Notes: generated by a model from the sequence alone, not told the origin. A DNA stretch of 64,000 nucleotides from Sphingobium wenxiniae (GCF_007830065.1 NZ_VLKK01000003.1:62001-126000); one strand, 5' to 3'. Shown: positions 25,436 through 36,049, counted from the first letter of the stretch. Numbers and translations are program-made.

Positions 25436-28324
25436 ATGACTTTTCCTTTCCGGCGTTCCGCCGCCTCGCTGTCCGTCCTCGCTCTCTTGCTCGCAGGTGC
25501 GCCCGCGCCGCTGGCGGCAAGGACGGAAACGCCTTCCACTCCTATCGCGGGTTCCACCAAGGCCGAAACGCGCCCCTGGCTGTATGAGAACAGCGACGTG
25601 CCGATCGACACGGCGTGGCATTTCGGCACGCTGTCCAACGGCCTGCGCTACGCCATCCGCCGCAACGGCGTGCCGCCGGGGCAAGTGTCCATCCGCCTGC
25701 GCATCGACGCCGGATCGCTGATGGAGAATGCCGACGAGCTTGGCTATGCGCACTTCATGGAGCATCTGACCTTCCGGGGATCGCGCCATGTTCCCGACGG
25801 CGAATCCAAACGCATCTGGCAGCGTCTGGGCGTTACCTTCGGCAGCGACAGCAATGCCCAGACCACGCCCACCGGCACCACCTATGCGCTCGACCTGCCG
25901 CAAGCGACGCAGGCCAGTCTGGGCGAAAGCCTCAAGATACTCGCCGGCATGATGGCCGATCCCAATATCGTCGAGAGCGCCGTCAATGCCGAGCGCGCCG
26001 TGGTCCTCGCCGAGCGCCGCGAAAGCGACGGGCCGCAGATGCGGATTTCCGAAGCCAGCCGGAAACATTTCTTCGCGGGCCAGCCGCTTGCCGACCATAG
26101 CCCCATCGGCACCGTCGCGACCCTGAACGCCGTGACCGCCGCGAAGATGGAAGCGTTCCACCAGCGCTGGTATCGCCCGGAGAATGCCGTGGTCGCGCTG
26201 GCGGGAGACATCGATCCCGCGCTCGCCGAACAGCTCATCAAGGATAATTTCGGCGCCTGGACCGTGGCGGGGAAGGGGGCTGCGCTCCCCGATTTCGGCG
26301 CGCCCGACCCCAAGGCCCCGGCCACCGCCGTCGCCGTGGAGCCGGGCGTTCCGCTGGGCGTCACGATGGCATGGCTGCGGCCATGGAAACCGCGTGCCGA
26401 CACGATCCTTTACAATCAGGACAAGCTGACCGACATGCTGGCGCTCCAGATCGTCAGCCGCCGTCTGGAAGCGGCGGCGCGCGGCGGCGGCAGCTTCCTC
26501 CAGGCGAGCGCCGAGCAGCAGGATATCAGCCGCTCCGCCGACGGCACCTTCGTCACCATCCTGCCGTCTGGCGAGAATTGGGAAAAGGCATTGCAGGACG
26601 TTCGCGCCATTATCGAGGACGCGAAGACCACGCCGCCCAGCCAGCAGGAAATCGACCGCGACTATGCCCAGATGGACACGGCGCTCGCGATCCAGGTTGA
26701 AAATGCCGATACGGAGGCGGGCGCGAAACAGGCGACCGATCTGGTGAGCGCGGTCGACATCCGCGAAACCACGGTCAGCCCGCAGGCCGCGCTCGACATC
26801 TTCCGGTCGGGCAAGCCCGCCATGACGCCGCAGAAGATCCTCGATTCCACCCGCCGGCTGTTCTCCGCAGGCGTGTTCCGCGCGCTGCTGATCACCGGCA
26901 AGGCGCAGCCGGGGCTGGACGCGCGGCTTGCTTCGGCGGTGGCGGCTCCCGTGCAGGCCGCCGCCAATGCGCGGCTGGCCGACAAGGCGGTGACGATGGA
27001 CGACCTGCCGCCGCTCGGTCCCCCCGGCACGGTCGTGTCGCGCGCGCCCATCGGCCTCAAGGGGATGGAGAGCATCACCTATTCCAACGGTGTCAAGCTG
27101 ACCCTGTTCGCCAATGACGCCGAAACCGAAAAGGTGCGGATCAACGTCCGCTTCGGCCATGGCCAGCAGGCCTTTTCTCCCACCAGACCAGTGCCGAGCT
27201 GGGCGGCGGACTATGCGCTGGTGGCGAGCGGGATCGGCAAGCTGGGCCAGCGGGAACTGGACGATCTGACCAACGGCCGCCGGATGGGGATGCAGTTTTC
27301 CATCGACGACGACGCCTTCGAGTTTCAGGCCGTCACCCGTCCCGCCGACTACAAGGACCAACTCCGGCTCTTCGCGGCCAAATTGGCGGCTCCCGGCTGG
27401 GACCCCGCCCCGATAGCGCGCGTCAAGACCGGCGCGATGGTTGCCTATGATGCGATGTCGCGTTCCCCCGATTCCGTGCTGGGCCGCGATCTCAACTGGC
27501 TGCTGCATGACAAGGATGTGCGCTTCCGCACGCCGTCCCGCGAGGAAATCGAGAAGCTGTCGCCCCAAAACTTTCGCGCGACATGGGAGCCGATCCTGGC
27601 TTCTGGGCCGATCGAGGTGCAATTGTTCGGCCAGGTGGATGCGGAGGACGCGATCAAGGCCGTGGGCGCGACCTTCGGCGCGCTGTCTGCCCGCCCCGAT
27701 ACGCCGGCACCGGCCAGGAACCGGGTGATGCGCTTCCCCGCCCATGTCGAAAAACCCGTGGTGCTGCGCCATGAAGGCGACAAGGAACAGGCGGCCGCCG
27801 TCATGGCCTGGCCGACCTCGGGCGGCTTTGCCCTGACCAGGGAGGCGCGGCAGCTTGAGATATTGACGCAGATATTCAACGACCGCCTGTTCGACAAATT
27901 GCGGTCCACGGAGGGTTCGGCCTATTCGCCCAACGTCCAGAACAACTGGCCCTTTTCCCAGGAAAGCGGCGGATATATCCTGGTGTCGAGCCAGGTGCGG
28001 CCCGACCGGGTCAAGTATTTCTACGATGTGGTGAAGGAAACGGCGGCCGATCTCGCCGCAACGGCAGTGACGCAGGACGAATTGCAGCGGGCGGTTGCTC
28101 CCATGCAGCAATTGTTGATGCGGGCGGGGACGGGCAATGCTTTCTGGATGAACCAGATGGAAGGCGCCACCCATGATCCGCGTTATGTCCAGGCGATGCA
28201 GACGATGGCCAGGGATATGCTGAGCGTCACGCCGGGCGACATTCAGAAGCTGGCCGCAAAATATCTGGTGCCGGCGAAAAGCTGGTCGGCCGTGGTCCTG
28301 CCGGACGGCGTTGCCGCACAATGA
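25436..28324 (+). CDS. M16-family zinc metallopeptidase, secreted, two-repeat form
   Basis: A large insulinase-type (pitrilysin) peptidase of 962 residues with an N-terminal signal peptide (SLSVLALLLAGAPAPLAA). The inverted zinc motif HXXEH is H106-F-M-E109-H110, and the distal Glu ligand is E186 in NAERAVVLAERRES, 76 residues later, as expected. A second inactive M16 repeat follows in the C-terminal half (KPVVLRHEGDKEQAAAVMAW, RLFDKLRSTEGSAYSPN). It is expected in the periplasm or outer-membrane space. The start is taken at ATG 25436; a GTG two codons upstream is possible. It is convergent with the tetR-type gene. Confidence 0.94.
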   Translation: MTFPFRRSAASLSVLALLLAGAPAPLAARTETPSTPIAGSTKAETRPWLYENSDVPIDTAWHFGTLSNGLRYAIRRNGVPPGQVSIRLRIDAGSLMENADELGYAHFMEHLTFRGSRHVPDGESKRIWQRLGVTFGSDSNAQTTPTGTTYALDLPQATQASLGESLKILAGMMADPNIVESAVNAERAVVLAERRESDGPQMRISEASRKHFFAGQPLADHSPIGTVATLNAVTAAKMEAFHQRWYRPENAVVALAGDIDPALAEQLIKDNFGAWTVAGKGAALPDFGAPDPKAPATAVAVEPGVPLGVTMAWLRPWKPRADTILYNQDKLTDMLALQIVSRRLEAAARGGGSFLQASAEQQDISRSADGTFVTILPSGENWEKALQDVRAIIEDAKTTPPSQQEIDRDYAQMDTALAIQVENADTEAGAKQATDLVSAVDIRETTVSPQAALDIFRSGKPAMTPQKILDSTRRLFSAGVFRALLITGKAQPGLDARLASAVAAPVQAAANARLADKAVTMDDLPPLGPPGTVVSRAPIGLKGMESITYSNGVKLTLFANDAETEKVRINVRFGHGQQAFSPTRPVPSWAADYALVASGIGKLGQRELDDLTNGRRMGMQFSIDDDAFEFQAVTRPADYKDQLRLFAAKLAAPGWDPAPIARVKTGAMVAYDAMSRSPDSVLGRDLNWLLHDKDVRFRTPSREEIEKLSPQNFRATWEPILASGPIEVQLFGQVDAEDAIKAVGATFGALSARPDTPAPARNRVMRFPAHVEKPVVLRHEGDKEQAAAVMAWPTSGGFALTREARQLEILTQIFNDRLFDKLRSTEGSAYSPNVQNNWPFSQESGGYILVSSQVRPDRVKYFYDVVKETAADLAATAVTQDELQRAVAPMQQLLMRAGTGNAFWMNQMEGATHDPRYVQAMQTMARDMLSVTPGDIQKLAAKYLVPAKSWSAVVLPDGVAAQ

Positions 28325-28365
28325 AAGGCAGGCGCCGGATCACGGCACAGGAGGAGGAGGGGCCG

Positions 28366-28953
28366 TCAGCTAACGCCCTTCAATGCGGCGACGATCATCT
28401 GCGCGGCATGGCGCGCCGTGCATTCGTCGGACAAATTGGGCAGGGACAGGCTTCGGTGCCCCAGCCCGAAAATACAGGCGAGAATGACTTCTTCCGCTCC
28501 GTCAAGCGCTTCGCCCGACAGGGCGGGATTGGCCACGCACGCGAAATCCCGGAGGAAATGGCGGAAACGCTGGAACATGGCGCTTACGGTTTCGCCCACG
28601 GGCCGATTGCGCAACGCCTCTGCGAGAATGTCGAAGGACAGCGCTTCATCCTTGTCGCGAAGACTCAGCAGAACGAGATGCTCGAACGTCTGTTCGATGT
28701 TGATCCGCCCTGCTTCGAGGCGGAGACGGAGTTCCTCTATCTTCCCGATGCGGTCTTTCATATCCGCGCCTATCAGGGCTTCTATGATGTCTTCCTTGCC
28801 CTTGAAAAGCCGATAGATCTGTCCGACCGAAATTTTTGCTGCGGCTGCGAGTTCGGCCATCGAGGTTTGATGAAAACCGTGAGTGGTGAACAGGTCGCGG
28901 GCCGTATTCAGGATATGCTCCCGCCCGCTCCGTTCCTGTTGCACTGCAACCAT
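28366..28953 (-). CDS. TetR/AcrR family regulator of the adjacent RND efflux operon
   Basis: A repressor of 195 residues with a TetR helix-turn-helix near the N-terminus (ILNTARDLFTTHGFHQTSMA, ISVGQIYRLFKGKEDIIEAL) and a variable helical ligand domain. The start is taken at ATG 28953 (MVAVQQERSGREHIL). It is divergent from the RND adaptor gene, and a 20-base palindrome lies between the two starts, so it probably represses the pump operon and perhaps itself. The inducing compound is unknown. Confidence 0.93.
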   Translation of the reverse strand: MVAVQQERSGREHILNTARDLFTTHGFHQTSMAELAAAAKISVGQIYRLFKGKEDIIEALIGADMKDRIGKIEELRLRLEAGRINIEQTFEHLVLLSLRDKDEALSFDILAEALRNRPVGETVSAMFQRFRHFLRDFACVANPALSGEALDGAEEVILACIFGLGHRSLSLPNLSDECTARHAAQMIVAALKGVS

Positions 28954-29018
28954 TTTTATTTCCAGCCCCTCTTTAACCCCTTGAATTGATAATGGCAGTT
29001 TCTTACCTGACCGGCAAG

Positions 29019-29038
29019 CGGAATGAATGTTCATTCCG
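29019..29038. promoter_or_regulatory. candidate TetR operator
   Basis: A palindrome with 9-base arms (CGGAATGAA and TTCATTCCG) around TG. It lies 66 bases upstream of the tetR-type start and about 22 bases upstream of the adaptor start, the usual place for a TetR operator. Binding by the neighbouring regulator is inferred. Confidence 0.7.
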
Positions 29039-29060
29039 GAATCCAACAAACTCCATCGGA

Positions 29061-30224
29061 ATGGATAGACGATCGATGCAAAAGGGGACAATCATCGGAC
29101 TGCTGGCCTGCGCGTCGGCTCTGGCCCTGACTGGTTGTGGCAAGGAAGCGCCGCCCGCTCCACCGCCGCCTGCCGTCGGCGTCGTGACGTTGAAGGCCGA
29201 AACCGCCCCTTTGACGGCGGAACTGCCGGGGCGGATCGCCGCCATGGAAACGGCCGAAGTGCGGCCTCAGATCAGCGGCGTGATCCGCCGCCGCCTCTTT
29301 ACGGAAGGCGGCTATGTAAAGGCGGGGCAGGTCCTCTATGAGATCGACGATGCGCCCTATCGCGCCGCGCTCGCGCAAGCGCAGGGCAATCTGGCACGGG
29401 CGCAGGCGTCGATCAGCGCCACCAGCCTGCAAGCGCAGCGTTACCGGGAACTGGTCGGCATCAATGCCGTGAGCCGGCAGGAGGCGGACAACGCCATGGC
29501 CGCCGCGCAGCAGGCGCGCGCCGATGTCTCCGCGCAGCGGGCGGCCGTTCAGGCGGCGCAGGTGAACCAGGATTTCACCCGCATCAAGGCGCCGATTTCC
29601 GGCCGGATCGGCCGTTCCCTGTTTACTCCCGGCGCGCTCGTGCAGACGGCGCAGGCGGACCCGCTCGCGACGATTCAGCGGACAGACATGGTCTATGTCG
29701 ACGTGACGCAATCCGCCGCCGACATCATCAACCTCAAGCAGGCATTGAAGCGCGGCGGCGTGAGCGAAGCGGACGGCGCGCGCGTGCAGCTCCTGCTCCC
29801 CAACGGCAGCGTCTATCCGATCGAGGGAAGGATGCAGTTTTCCGAAGTTACCGTCGATCCGAGTTCGGGCGCCGTCACCTTGCGGGCGACCTTCGCCAAT
29901 CCGGACGGCCTGCTGCTGCCGGGAATGTATGTCCGCGCCAGGCTTGTCGAAGGCCAGCGGCGCGACGCGATCCTGGCTCCTCAGCAGGGCATATCGCGCG
30001 ATGCGCGGGGCCGCGCCACGGCCCTGATCGTCAACGCCGGGAACAAGGTGGAGATGCGCGAAGTCCAGCTCGACCGCGCCGTAGGGGACAAATGGATCGT
30101 GACCAGCGGCCTGAAGGCAGGCGATCGCCTGATCGTGGAAGGGCTGCTGAACCTGCGCCCCGGCGCGGATGTTCGTCCCGGCGCGCCCCAACAGGTAACG
30201 CGGCCCGCAGGCGGAGCGCGATAA
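29061..30224 (+). CDS. RND efflux periplasmic adaptor lipoprotein (AcrA/MexA-like)
   Basis: Membrane-fusion subunit of a tripartite RND pump. The 387-residue protein has a lipoprotein signal (LLACASALALTGC, lipidated Cys at 26) and a short Pro-rich linker. The conserved core includes LPGRIAAMETAEVRPQISG, LYEIDDAPYRAALAQAQGNL and QDFTRIKAPISGRIGRSLF. ATG 29061 and ATG 29076 are both possible starts. The pump gene follows 3 bases after its stop. Confidence 0.95.
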   Translation: MDRRSMQKGTIIGLLACASALALTGCGKEAPPAPPPPAVGVVTLKAETAPLTAELPGRIAAMETAEVRPQISGVIRRRLFTEGGYVKAGQVLYEIDDAPYRAALAQAQGNLARAQASISATSLQAQRYRELVGINAVSRQEADNAMAAAQQARADVSAQRAAVQAAQVNQDFTRIKAPISGRIGRSLFTPGALVQTAQADPLATIQRTDMVYVDVTQSAADIINLKQALKRGGVSEADGARVQLLLPNGSVYPIEGRMQFSEVTVDPSSGAVTLRATFANPDGLLLPGMYVRARLVEGQRRDAILAPQQGISRDARGRATALIVNAGNKVEMREVQLDRAVGDKWIVTSGLKAGDRLIVEGLLNLRPGADVRPGAPQQVTRPAGGAR

Positions 30225-30227
30225 GTC

Positions 30228-33200
30228 ATGGCACGCTATTTCATCGACAGGCCCATCTTTGCATGGGTCATCGCCATCGTCATCATGCTGGCCGGATTGC
30301 TGTCCATCCAGCGACTGGCGGTGGCGCAGTTTCCTGAAATCGCGCCGCCGACCGTTTCCATCAGCGCCATCTATCCCGGCGCCAACGCAGAAACGCTGGA
30401 AAGCACGACGACGCAGATCATCGAACAGCAGCTCAAGGGCATCGACAATCTGCGCTATTTCTCGTCGACGAGCGATTCGGCGGGCAATCTCGCCATTACG
30501 CTGACCTTCGAGCAGGGAAGCGACGCCGATATCGCGCAGGTCCAGGTCCAGAATAAACTGGCGCAGGCCACGCCTCTGCTGCCTCAGGAAGTGCAGCAGC
30601 AAGGTCTGCGGGTCACGAAGTCCAGCTCGACCTTTCTGATGGTCATGGCCATCTATGCCGACGACGGCATCCATGACCAGATGGACGCGGGCGATTTCAT
30701 CGCGTCGACGCTTCAGGATCCGTTGAGCCGCGTCGAGGGCGTGGGGGATACGCAGTTGCTGGGCGCCCAATATGCCATGCGGATCTGGCTCGATCCCTAC
30801 AAGATGGCAAATCTGGGGATCACCACCGGCGACGTGAAAAACGCCATCAGGGCGCAGAATGCGCAAATTTCCGCCGGGCAGATCGGGGGCGCGCCCTCGC
30901 CGGCGGGGCAGGCGCTCAACGCCACGGTTACGGCGCAATCCCGGCTTCGCACGCCGGAGGAATTCCGGCAAATCCGGCTGCGCAGCAACAGCGATGGATC
31001 GGTCGTCTATCTTTCTGACGTCGCGCGCGTCGAACTGGGCGCGGAAAATTACAGCTTCGGAGCGAAGTTCAACGGTCATCCGGCGGCGGGATTCGGCATC
31101 AAGCTCGCTCCGGGCGCGAATGCGCTGGATACGGTGGAAGCCGTCAAGGCGCAGGTCAAGGAGCTTTCGAGGAATTTCCCGATCTGGGTGAAATATGACT
31201 TCCCGATAGACAATTCGACATTCGTCAAGCTGTCGGTCGAACAGGTCATCCACACCCTGGTCGAAGCGATCATGCTCGTCTTCGTCGTCATGTTCATCTT
31301 TCTCCAGAACTGGCGGGCCACTCTTATTCCGACCATCGCCGTTCCGGTCGTGCTGCTGGGGTCGCTGGCGGTATTGTATGCCGCCGGTTTCACCATCAAC
31401 ACCCTGACGCTGTTCGGCATGGTTCTGGCCATCGGGCTGCTGGTCGACGACGCCATCGTCGTGGTCGAGAATGTCGAACGCATCATCCAGGAGGAGGGGC
31501 TTAGTCCCAAAGAAGCCGCCAAGCGGTCCATGGATGAGATCAGCGGGGCATTGGTCGGCATCGGGCTGGTGTTGTCGGCGGTGTTCCTGCCCATGGCATT
31601 TTTCGGCGGGTCGACCGGTGTCATTTTCCGGCAGTTTTCCATCACCATCGTTTCGTCGATGGTGCTGTCGGTTCTCGTCGCGCTGATTTTAACTCCGGCC
31701 TTGTGCGCCACCATCCTGCGGCCCCAACGCGAAGGCCATGGCGCGCAGAAGGGCTTTTTCGGCTGGTTCAACAGAACATTCGACCGCAGCGTCGTTCGCT
31801 ATGGCCGGGGTGTCGAGAAAGTGGAGCGGCGCTGGGGCCGGACCATGCTGGTCTATGCCGCCATCATCGTCGGCATGGGCGTCCTGTTCCTGCGTCTGCC
31901 CACGGGCTTCCTGCCCGGCGAGGATCAGGGCCGGATGGTCAATCAGGTCGCGCTGCCGGCTGGAGCCACCATGGAGGAGACGGAACGCACCCTGGCGAAG
32001 GTGCGCGACTATTATCTGAAGGATGAAAAGCACGATGTGCAGTCGATCTTCACCCTCGCCGGCTTCGGCTTCGTGGGGCAGGGGCAGAATGTGGGCGTTG
32101 CCTTCGTAAAATTACGCGACTGGTCCGAACGCAAAGGCAAGGACCATAGCGTCGATGCCGTCGCACAGCGTGCAAACGCCGCCTTCCGCAAGATTTCGGC
32201 GGGCACGGCCATCGCCTTCGTTCCGCCCGCGGTTCAGGAATTGGGCAATGCGTCGGGCTTCGACTTCCAGTTGAAGGACGTGGGCGGCATAGGCCACGAA
32301 AAGCTGCTGGAAGCGCGTAACCAACTGCTCGGCATGGCCATGGCCGACCAGCGCCTGGCGCAGGTCAGACCCAATGGACTGGAAGATACGGCCCAGTTGA
32401 AGCTGAATGTCGATCAGGCCGCGGCCGGCGCGCTCGGCATGGCGCAGGCTGACGTCAACGACACGATCAGCACCGCGCTGGGCAGTTCCTACGTCAACGA
32501 CTTCATAGACCGCAACCGCGTGAAGCGCGTCTATCTTCAGGCCGATGCGCCCTTCCGCACGAGTCCGGACTCCATCGGCGCCCTGCACGTTCGCGGAAGC
32601 AGCGGAACCATGGCGCCGCTCTCGGCCTTCAGCACGACGGAATGGACACATGGCCCGGCCCGGCTGGAGCGCTTCAATGGCGTTCCTTCCATGCAGATCA
32701 TGGGCGCGCCCGCGCCCGGCGTCAGCAGCGGCGAGGCGATGAAGGCGATGGAAGAACATGCCATGAAGCTGCCGGCGGGCGTCAGCTATGAATGGAACGG
32801 CATTTCCTACGAGGAAAAGACTTCGGGCGGACAGGCGCCGGCGCTCTACGCGCTGTCGATGCTGATCGTGTTCCTCTGTCTTGCCGCGTTGTATGAAAGC
32901 TGGTCGGTTCCTCTGGCGGTGATGATGGTCGTTCCCCTGGGCGTGATCGGGGCCGTGCTCATGGCGGCGTTGGCCGGGCTGGAAAATGGCATCTACCTTC
33001 AGGTCGGCCTTATCACGACCATCGGCGTGTCGGCGAAGAACGCCATTCTGATCGTGGAGTTCGCCGAGGAAAAGATGCGGCAGGGCCTTGCGCCGGCGCA
33101 GGCCGCGCTGGAGGCGGGCAAGCTGCGTCTGCGTCCCATTCTGATGACCAGCTTTGCCTTCATCTTCGGCGTCCTGCCGCTGGCGGTGTCCACGGGCGCC

Positions 33201-33380
33201 GGCGCGGGCGGTCAGAATGCGATCGGTCTGGCTGTCGTCGGCGGGATGCTGTCCGCTACCGTGTTGGCGATCTTCTTCGTGCCGGTCTTCTTCACCGTCG
33301 TGAAGCGGCTGTTCCGCCAGCATCATGATCCGTCGGGACATTCTCAGGACGATGCCGCGTTGCGGCCGCAGGAAAGCTGA
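30228..33380 (+). CDS. RND multidrug efflux permease (HAE1, AcrB-like)
   Basis: Inner-membrane proton-driven pump of 1050 residues, normal for HAE1 transporters. It begins [20 protein letters not shown]. The proton-relay region in TM4 is visible in [20 protein letters not shown] with paired Asp residues. The second half repeats the fold ([20 protein letters not shown]). It is flanked by its adaptor and channel genes in an operon; substrates cannot be predicted. Confidence 0.97.
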   Translation: MARYFIDRPIFAWVIAIVIMLAGLLSIQRLAVAQFPEIAPPTVSISAIYPGANAETLESTTTQIIEQQLKGIDNLRYFSSTSDSAGNLAITLTFEQGSDADIAQVQVQNKLAQATPLLPQEVQQQGLRVTKSSSTFLMVMAIYADDGIHDQMDAGDFIASTLQDPLSRVEGVGDTQLLGAQYAMRIWLDPYKMANLGITTGDVKNAIRAQNAQISAGQIGGAPSPAGQALNATVTAQSRLRTPEEFRQIRLRSNSDGSVVYLSDVARVELGAENYSFGAKFNGHPAAGFGIKLAPGANALDTVEAVKAQVKELSRNFPIWVKYDFPIDNSTFVKLSVEQVIHTLVEAIMLVFVVMFIFLQNWRATLIPTIAVPVVLLGSLAVLYAAGFTINTLTLFGMVLAIGLLVDDAIVVVENVERIIQEEGLSPKEAAKRSMDEISGALVGIGLVLSAVFLPMAFFGGSTGVIFRQFSITIVSSMVLSVLVALILTPALCATILRPQREGHGAQKGFFGWFNRTFDRSVVRYGRGVEKVERRWGRTMLVYAAIIVGMGVLFLRLPTGFLPGEDQGRMVNQVALPAGATMEETERTLAKVRDYYLKDEKHDVQSIFTLAGFGFVGQGQNVGVAFVKLRDWSERKGKDHSVDAVAQRANAAFRKISAGTAIAFVPPAVQELGNASGFDFQLKDVGGIGHEKLLEARNQLLGMAMADQRLAQVRPNGLEDTAQLKLNVDQAAAGALGMAQADVNDTISTALGSSYVNDFIDRNRVKRVYLQADAPFRTSPDSIGALHVRGSSGTMAPLSAFSTTEWTHGPARLERFNGVPSMQIMGAPAPGVSSGEAMKAMEEHAMKLPAGVSYEWNGISYEEKTSGGQAPALYALSMLIVFLCLAALYESWSVPLAVMMVVPLGVIGAVLMAALAGLENGIYLQVGLITTIGVSAKNAILIVEFAEEKMRQGLAPAQAALEAGKLRLRPILMTSFAFIFGVLPLAVSTGAGAGGQNAIGLAVVGGMLSATVLAIFFVPVFFTVVKRLFRQHHDPSGHSQDDAALRPQES

Positions 33381-33387
33381 TAGAAAG

Positions 33388-34815
33388 ATGAACGGTCTCA
33401 AGGGAAAAGCGCTGTTTTCGATGAGTCTGGCGGTCACGCTGTCGGCTTGCGACATGGCGCCCAAATATGTGCGTCCCGAACTGCCGGTTCCAGTCGCCAG
33501 CCCCGACGGAGCGGCCTATCCCGCCGCCGGTTCGCAAGAAACGATGGTTCCGGCCGATACGGCGTGGAGGGACTTCTTCGTCGATCCGCGTCTCGTCCGG
33601 GTCATCGGCACGACGCTGGCGAACAATCGCGACCTCCGCATAGCGCTGGCCAATGTGGAACAGGCGCGGGCGCAGTTCAAAGTGCGGCGTGCCGATATAT
33701 TGCCCACGGTCGGCCTTAACGGCAGCGCAACCTATCAGGACACGCCATTCGTCCAGCAACAGGGGGCAGGAGCGGGCGGGTCCGGCCGCACCGACATCTA
33801 TTCCGCTTCGGTCGGAATATCGGCTTGGGAAATCGACCTGTTCGGACGGGTGAGGAACCTCACCAAGGCCGCGCAGGAGCAATATTTCGCGTCCATCGAA
33901 AATCGCAATGCCGCCCAGACGGCCTTGATCGCGGAAGTGGCGTCGGCATGGATGATCATGGCCGCCGATCAGGAAAGGTTGCGAATCGCCCGCGATCTGG
34001 AAGGGGTATTCGGCAAGACGTTTGAGTTGACCAAATCCCGCTTCGCAAAGGGCATTGCATCGGAACTGGAAGTCCGGCAGGCGCAGACCAGCTACGATCA
34101 GGCACGCGCCGATATAGCGCAGGCGACGACGCTGGTGGCGCAGGATCAAAATGCCCTGAACCTTCTGGCGGGGACGACGATCGGGGTTGATGATCTGCCC
34201 GAAGCCATGCCGCAAGGCGATGTGGTGCTGGGCAACCTGCCGGACGATCTGCCATCCTCGCTCCTGCTGAGACGGCCTGACATTGCGGCGGCGGAGCATC
34301 AGCTGCGCGGGGCCAATGCGAATATCGGAGCGGCGAGGGCGGCTTTTTTCCCGACGATTTCCCTTACGGCAGCGTTCGGCACGATGAGCCTGGGTCTTTC
34401 AAACCTGTTCAAATCCGGCAGCGATTATTGGTCGGTCGCGCCGTCGGCCAGTGTGCCTATCTTCGATTTCGGTCGGAATCAGGGCAATTTGCGTTATGCG
34501 CGCGCTACTTACGACGCGATGCTCGCTACATATGAGAAGAGCGTGCAGACAGGTTTCCGCGAAGTGGCCGACGCCTTGGCGCGCCGGGGCACGATGACGG
34601 AGCAGTTGAACGCCCAGACTTCCCTGAGGGATTCCGCCCGCGTCGCCTATACATTGTCGGAGGCCCGCTTCCGAGCGGGAATCGACGGATTTCTGGCCAC
34701 TCTCGACGCCCAGCGCGCGCTTTATGCGGCGGAACAGAGCCTTTTGGCCACCCGCTTGGCGCGGACAGCCAATATGATCGAATTGTACCGGGCAATGGGA
34801 GGAGGTCTGCAATAG
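33388..34815 (+). CDS. outer-membrane efflux channel lipoprotein (NodT/OprM-like)
   Basis: TolC-like outer-membrane factor of 475 residues. It has a lipoprotein signal (MSLAVTLSAC, Cys at 21) and the family start MAPKYVRPELPVP. OEP coiled-coil repeats are seen in NRDLRIALANVEQARAQFKV and RLARTANMIELYRAMGGGLQ. It begins 7 bases after the pump gene, completing the adaptor-pump-channel operon. Confidence 0.94.
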   Translation: MNGLKGKALFSMSLAVTLSACDMAPKYVRPELPVPVASPDGAAYPAAGSQETMVPADTAWRDFFVDPRLVRVIGTTLANNRDLRIALANVEQARAQFKVRRADILPTVGLNGSATYQDTPFVQQQGAGAGGSGRTDIYSASVGISAWEIDLFGRVRNLTKAAQEQYFASIENRNAAQTALIAEVASAWMIMAADQERLRIARDLEGVFGKTFELTKSRFAKGIASELEVRQAQTSYDQARADIAQATTLVAQDQNALNLLAGTTIGVDDLPEAMPQGDVVLGNLPDDLPSSLLLRRPDIAAAEHQLRGANANIGAARAAFFPTISLTAAFGTMSLGLSNLFKSGSDYWSVAPSASVPIFDFGRNQGNLRYARATYDAMLATYEKSVQTGFREVADALARRGTMTEQLNAQTSLRDSARVAYTLSEARFRAGIDGFLATLDAQRALYAAEQSLLATRLARTANMIELYRAMGGGLQ

Positions 34816-34848
34816 GACTTCCCACGATGCGCGATTCTGATTTCGGCC

Positions 34849-35340
34849 ATGCTGGCGCATAAGGTCATTGCGACTCCCGTAGGCCTGCTCACGCTGGTGG
34901 CGAGCGAGCGGGGGCTGAAAGCTGTTCTGTGGGAGGATGACGATCCCCGGCGCGTCCCTGTGGCCCTGTCGAGGGAATCGGCCAGCCATCCTTTGCTGGT
35001 GCGGACGCAAACGCAGCTTGGCCAGTATTTCGCGGGAGAACGGCGCGGCTTTCAATTGCCGCTGGATTTAGCGGGAACGCCTTTTCAACGGGCGGTCTGG
35101 CAGGCATTGCTGGACATCGGTTATGGGGAAAGGTGGAGCTATGAAGAGCTTGCCCACCGGATCGGCAAGCCCAAGGCGCAACGTGCGGTGGGCGCGGCGA
35201 ACGGCCGGAATCCCATTTCCATGATCGTGCCCTGCCATCGTGTGCTGGGCAAGAACGGGTCCTTGACCGGCTTTGCGGGCGGATTGGGCGCCAAGACCTT
35301 CCTGCTTGATCTGGAGCGTCGATATGCCGGTTCGGCATAA
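34849..35340 (+). CDS. ogt: methylated-DNA-[protein]-cysteine S-methyltransferase
   Basis: A suicide DNA-repair enzyme of 163 residues that removes alkyl groups from O6-guanine. The active-site motif IVPCHRVLGKNGSLTGFAGG is complete, and the helix-turn-helix region (FQRAVWQALLDIGYGERWSY) precedes it. There is no AdaA regulatory domain. It is on the plus strand 33 bases after the efflux channel gene; a transcriptional link is possible but not needed. Confidence 0.95.
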   Translation: MLAHKVIATPVGLLTLVASERGLKAVLWEDDDPRRVPVALSRESASHPLLVRTQTQLGQYFAGERRGFQLPLDLAGTPFQRAVWQALLDIGYGERWSYEELAHRIGKPKAQRAVGAANGRNPISMIVPCHRVLGKNGSLTGFAGGLGAKTFLLDLERRYAGSA

Positions 35341-35514
35341 TTTGCGAATTTTGCGCAGATGGTAAGGCGTGGCGGAAAGCCATCGATTTAGGTTCAGACC
35401 AAAATTACCCGTTTCCAATATATTGTGCGTCGTTTTTCAGATTTTTCCCGGCTATCCGAAATGCGTGAATTCCGCATGGCGCGGTAAGAACCTGCCTAAG
35501 GGGAGGTTTGAAAT

Positions 35515-35542
35515 TTGATGGGAGATTCTGCTGGCCCATCAA
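35515..35542. promoter_or_regulatory. inverted repeat upstream of a small regulator-like gene
   Basis: The arms TTGATGGG and CCCATCAA are 8 bases each with a 12-base spacer, 21 bases before the start of the following gene. It could be an operator or a leader hairpin over the ribosome site. It is not an FNR box, which would need a 4-base spacer. Confidence 0.45.
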
Positions 35543-35563
35543 CCAATCAGATGAGACTGGATC

Positions 35564-36049
35564 ATGAATCAGCCGAGATTCGCGAAACCGCTTGAAACGG
35601 GAAAAAGCGCCGAACCGAGTAATTGCGTGCATTTCCGTTGGGGCAGGGAGCCGTTGGAAAAGGGACCGCCGCAGGCTCTGCGGGGCGAGTTTGCCCGTGC
35701 GGCCTATTTCGGAGCCTTGGCCGTTTCGGCCCGCCTCACCGCACAATCGCTCCCTGACCCGCAACTCAGTATTTTGACGGACATCTACATCCATGCGTCG
35801 CACGGCGTGCCTTATACCGTGGCGGACGCGTCCGATGTTTCCGGTTTACGGGAGGAGCGCCTGTTCACGCTGATAAAGCAGATGTATTCCAACGCGTCCT
35901 TGCGCCTTTATCGCAGGCGCGTGGGCGATGCGGAGATCGAAATGCATCTCCGCATCGACCTCATGCCCGCAAAACATGCCGAATTGAGCGGATATTTCGC
36001 CCGAGCCTGTCAGGAGGGCATGGCGATACCCCACGCCGCTTCCCTCTGA
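35564..36049 (+). CDS. uncharacterised protein with winged-helix-like core
   Basis: A 161-residue protein without a confident family. The central part (QLSILTDIYIHASHGVPYTV, DVSGLREERLFTLIKQMYSN, LRLYRRRVGDAEIEMHLRI) looks like a diverged MarR-type winged helix, with a helix-turn-helix and a basic beta wing. The N-terminal 45 residues are polar and lack a signal peptide. Its start has only a weak ribosome site, and an inverted repeat lies just upstream. It stands between ogt and a Usp gene. DNA binding is an inference; I do not assign a function. Confidence 0.7.
   Translation: MNQPRFAKPLETGKSAEPSNCVHFRWGREPLEKGPPQALRGEFARAAYFGALAVSARLTAQSLPDPQLSILTDIYIHASHGVPYTVADASDVSGLREERLFTLIKQMYSNASLRLYRRRVGDAEIEMHLRIDLMPAKHAELSGYFARACQEGMAIPHAASL

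Noticed and set aside
25406..28321. A 971-codon open frame on the minus strand opposite the M16 peptidase gene
   Set aside because: It is a GC-driven shadow of the peptidase gene: composition is His/Arg/Gly-rich, there is no recognisable domain, and the plus strand carries a full zinc peptidase.
29031..31253. A 740-codon minus-strand frame over the RND genes
   Set aside because: It is a shadow of the adaptor and pump genes with Arg/His-rich low-sense sequence.
35515..35542. FNR/Anr box before the winged-helix-like gene
   Set aside because: The half-sites are 12 bases apart; an FNR box needs four.
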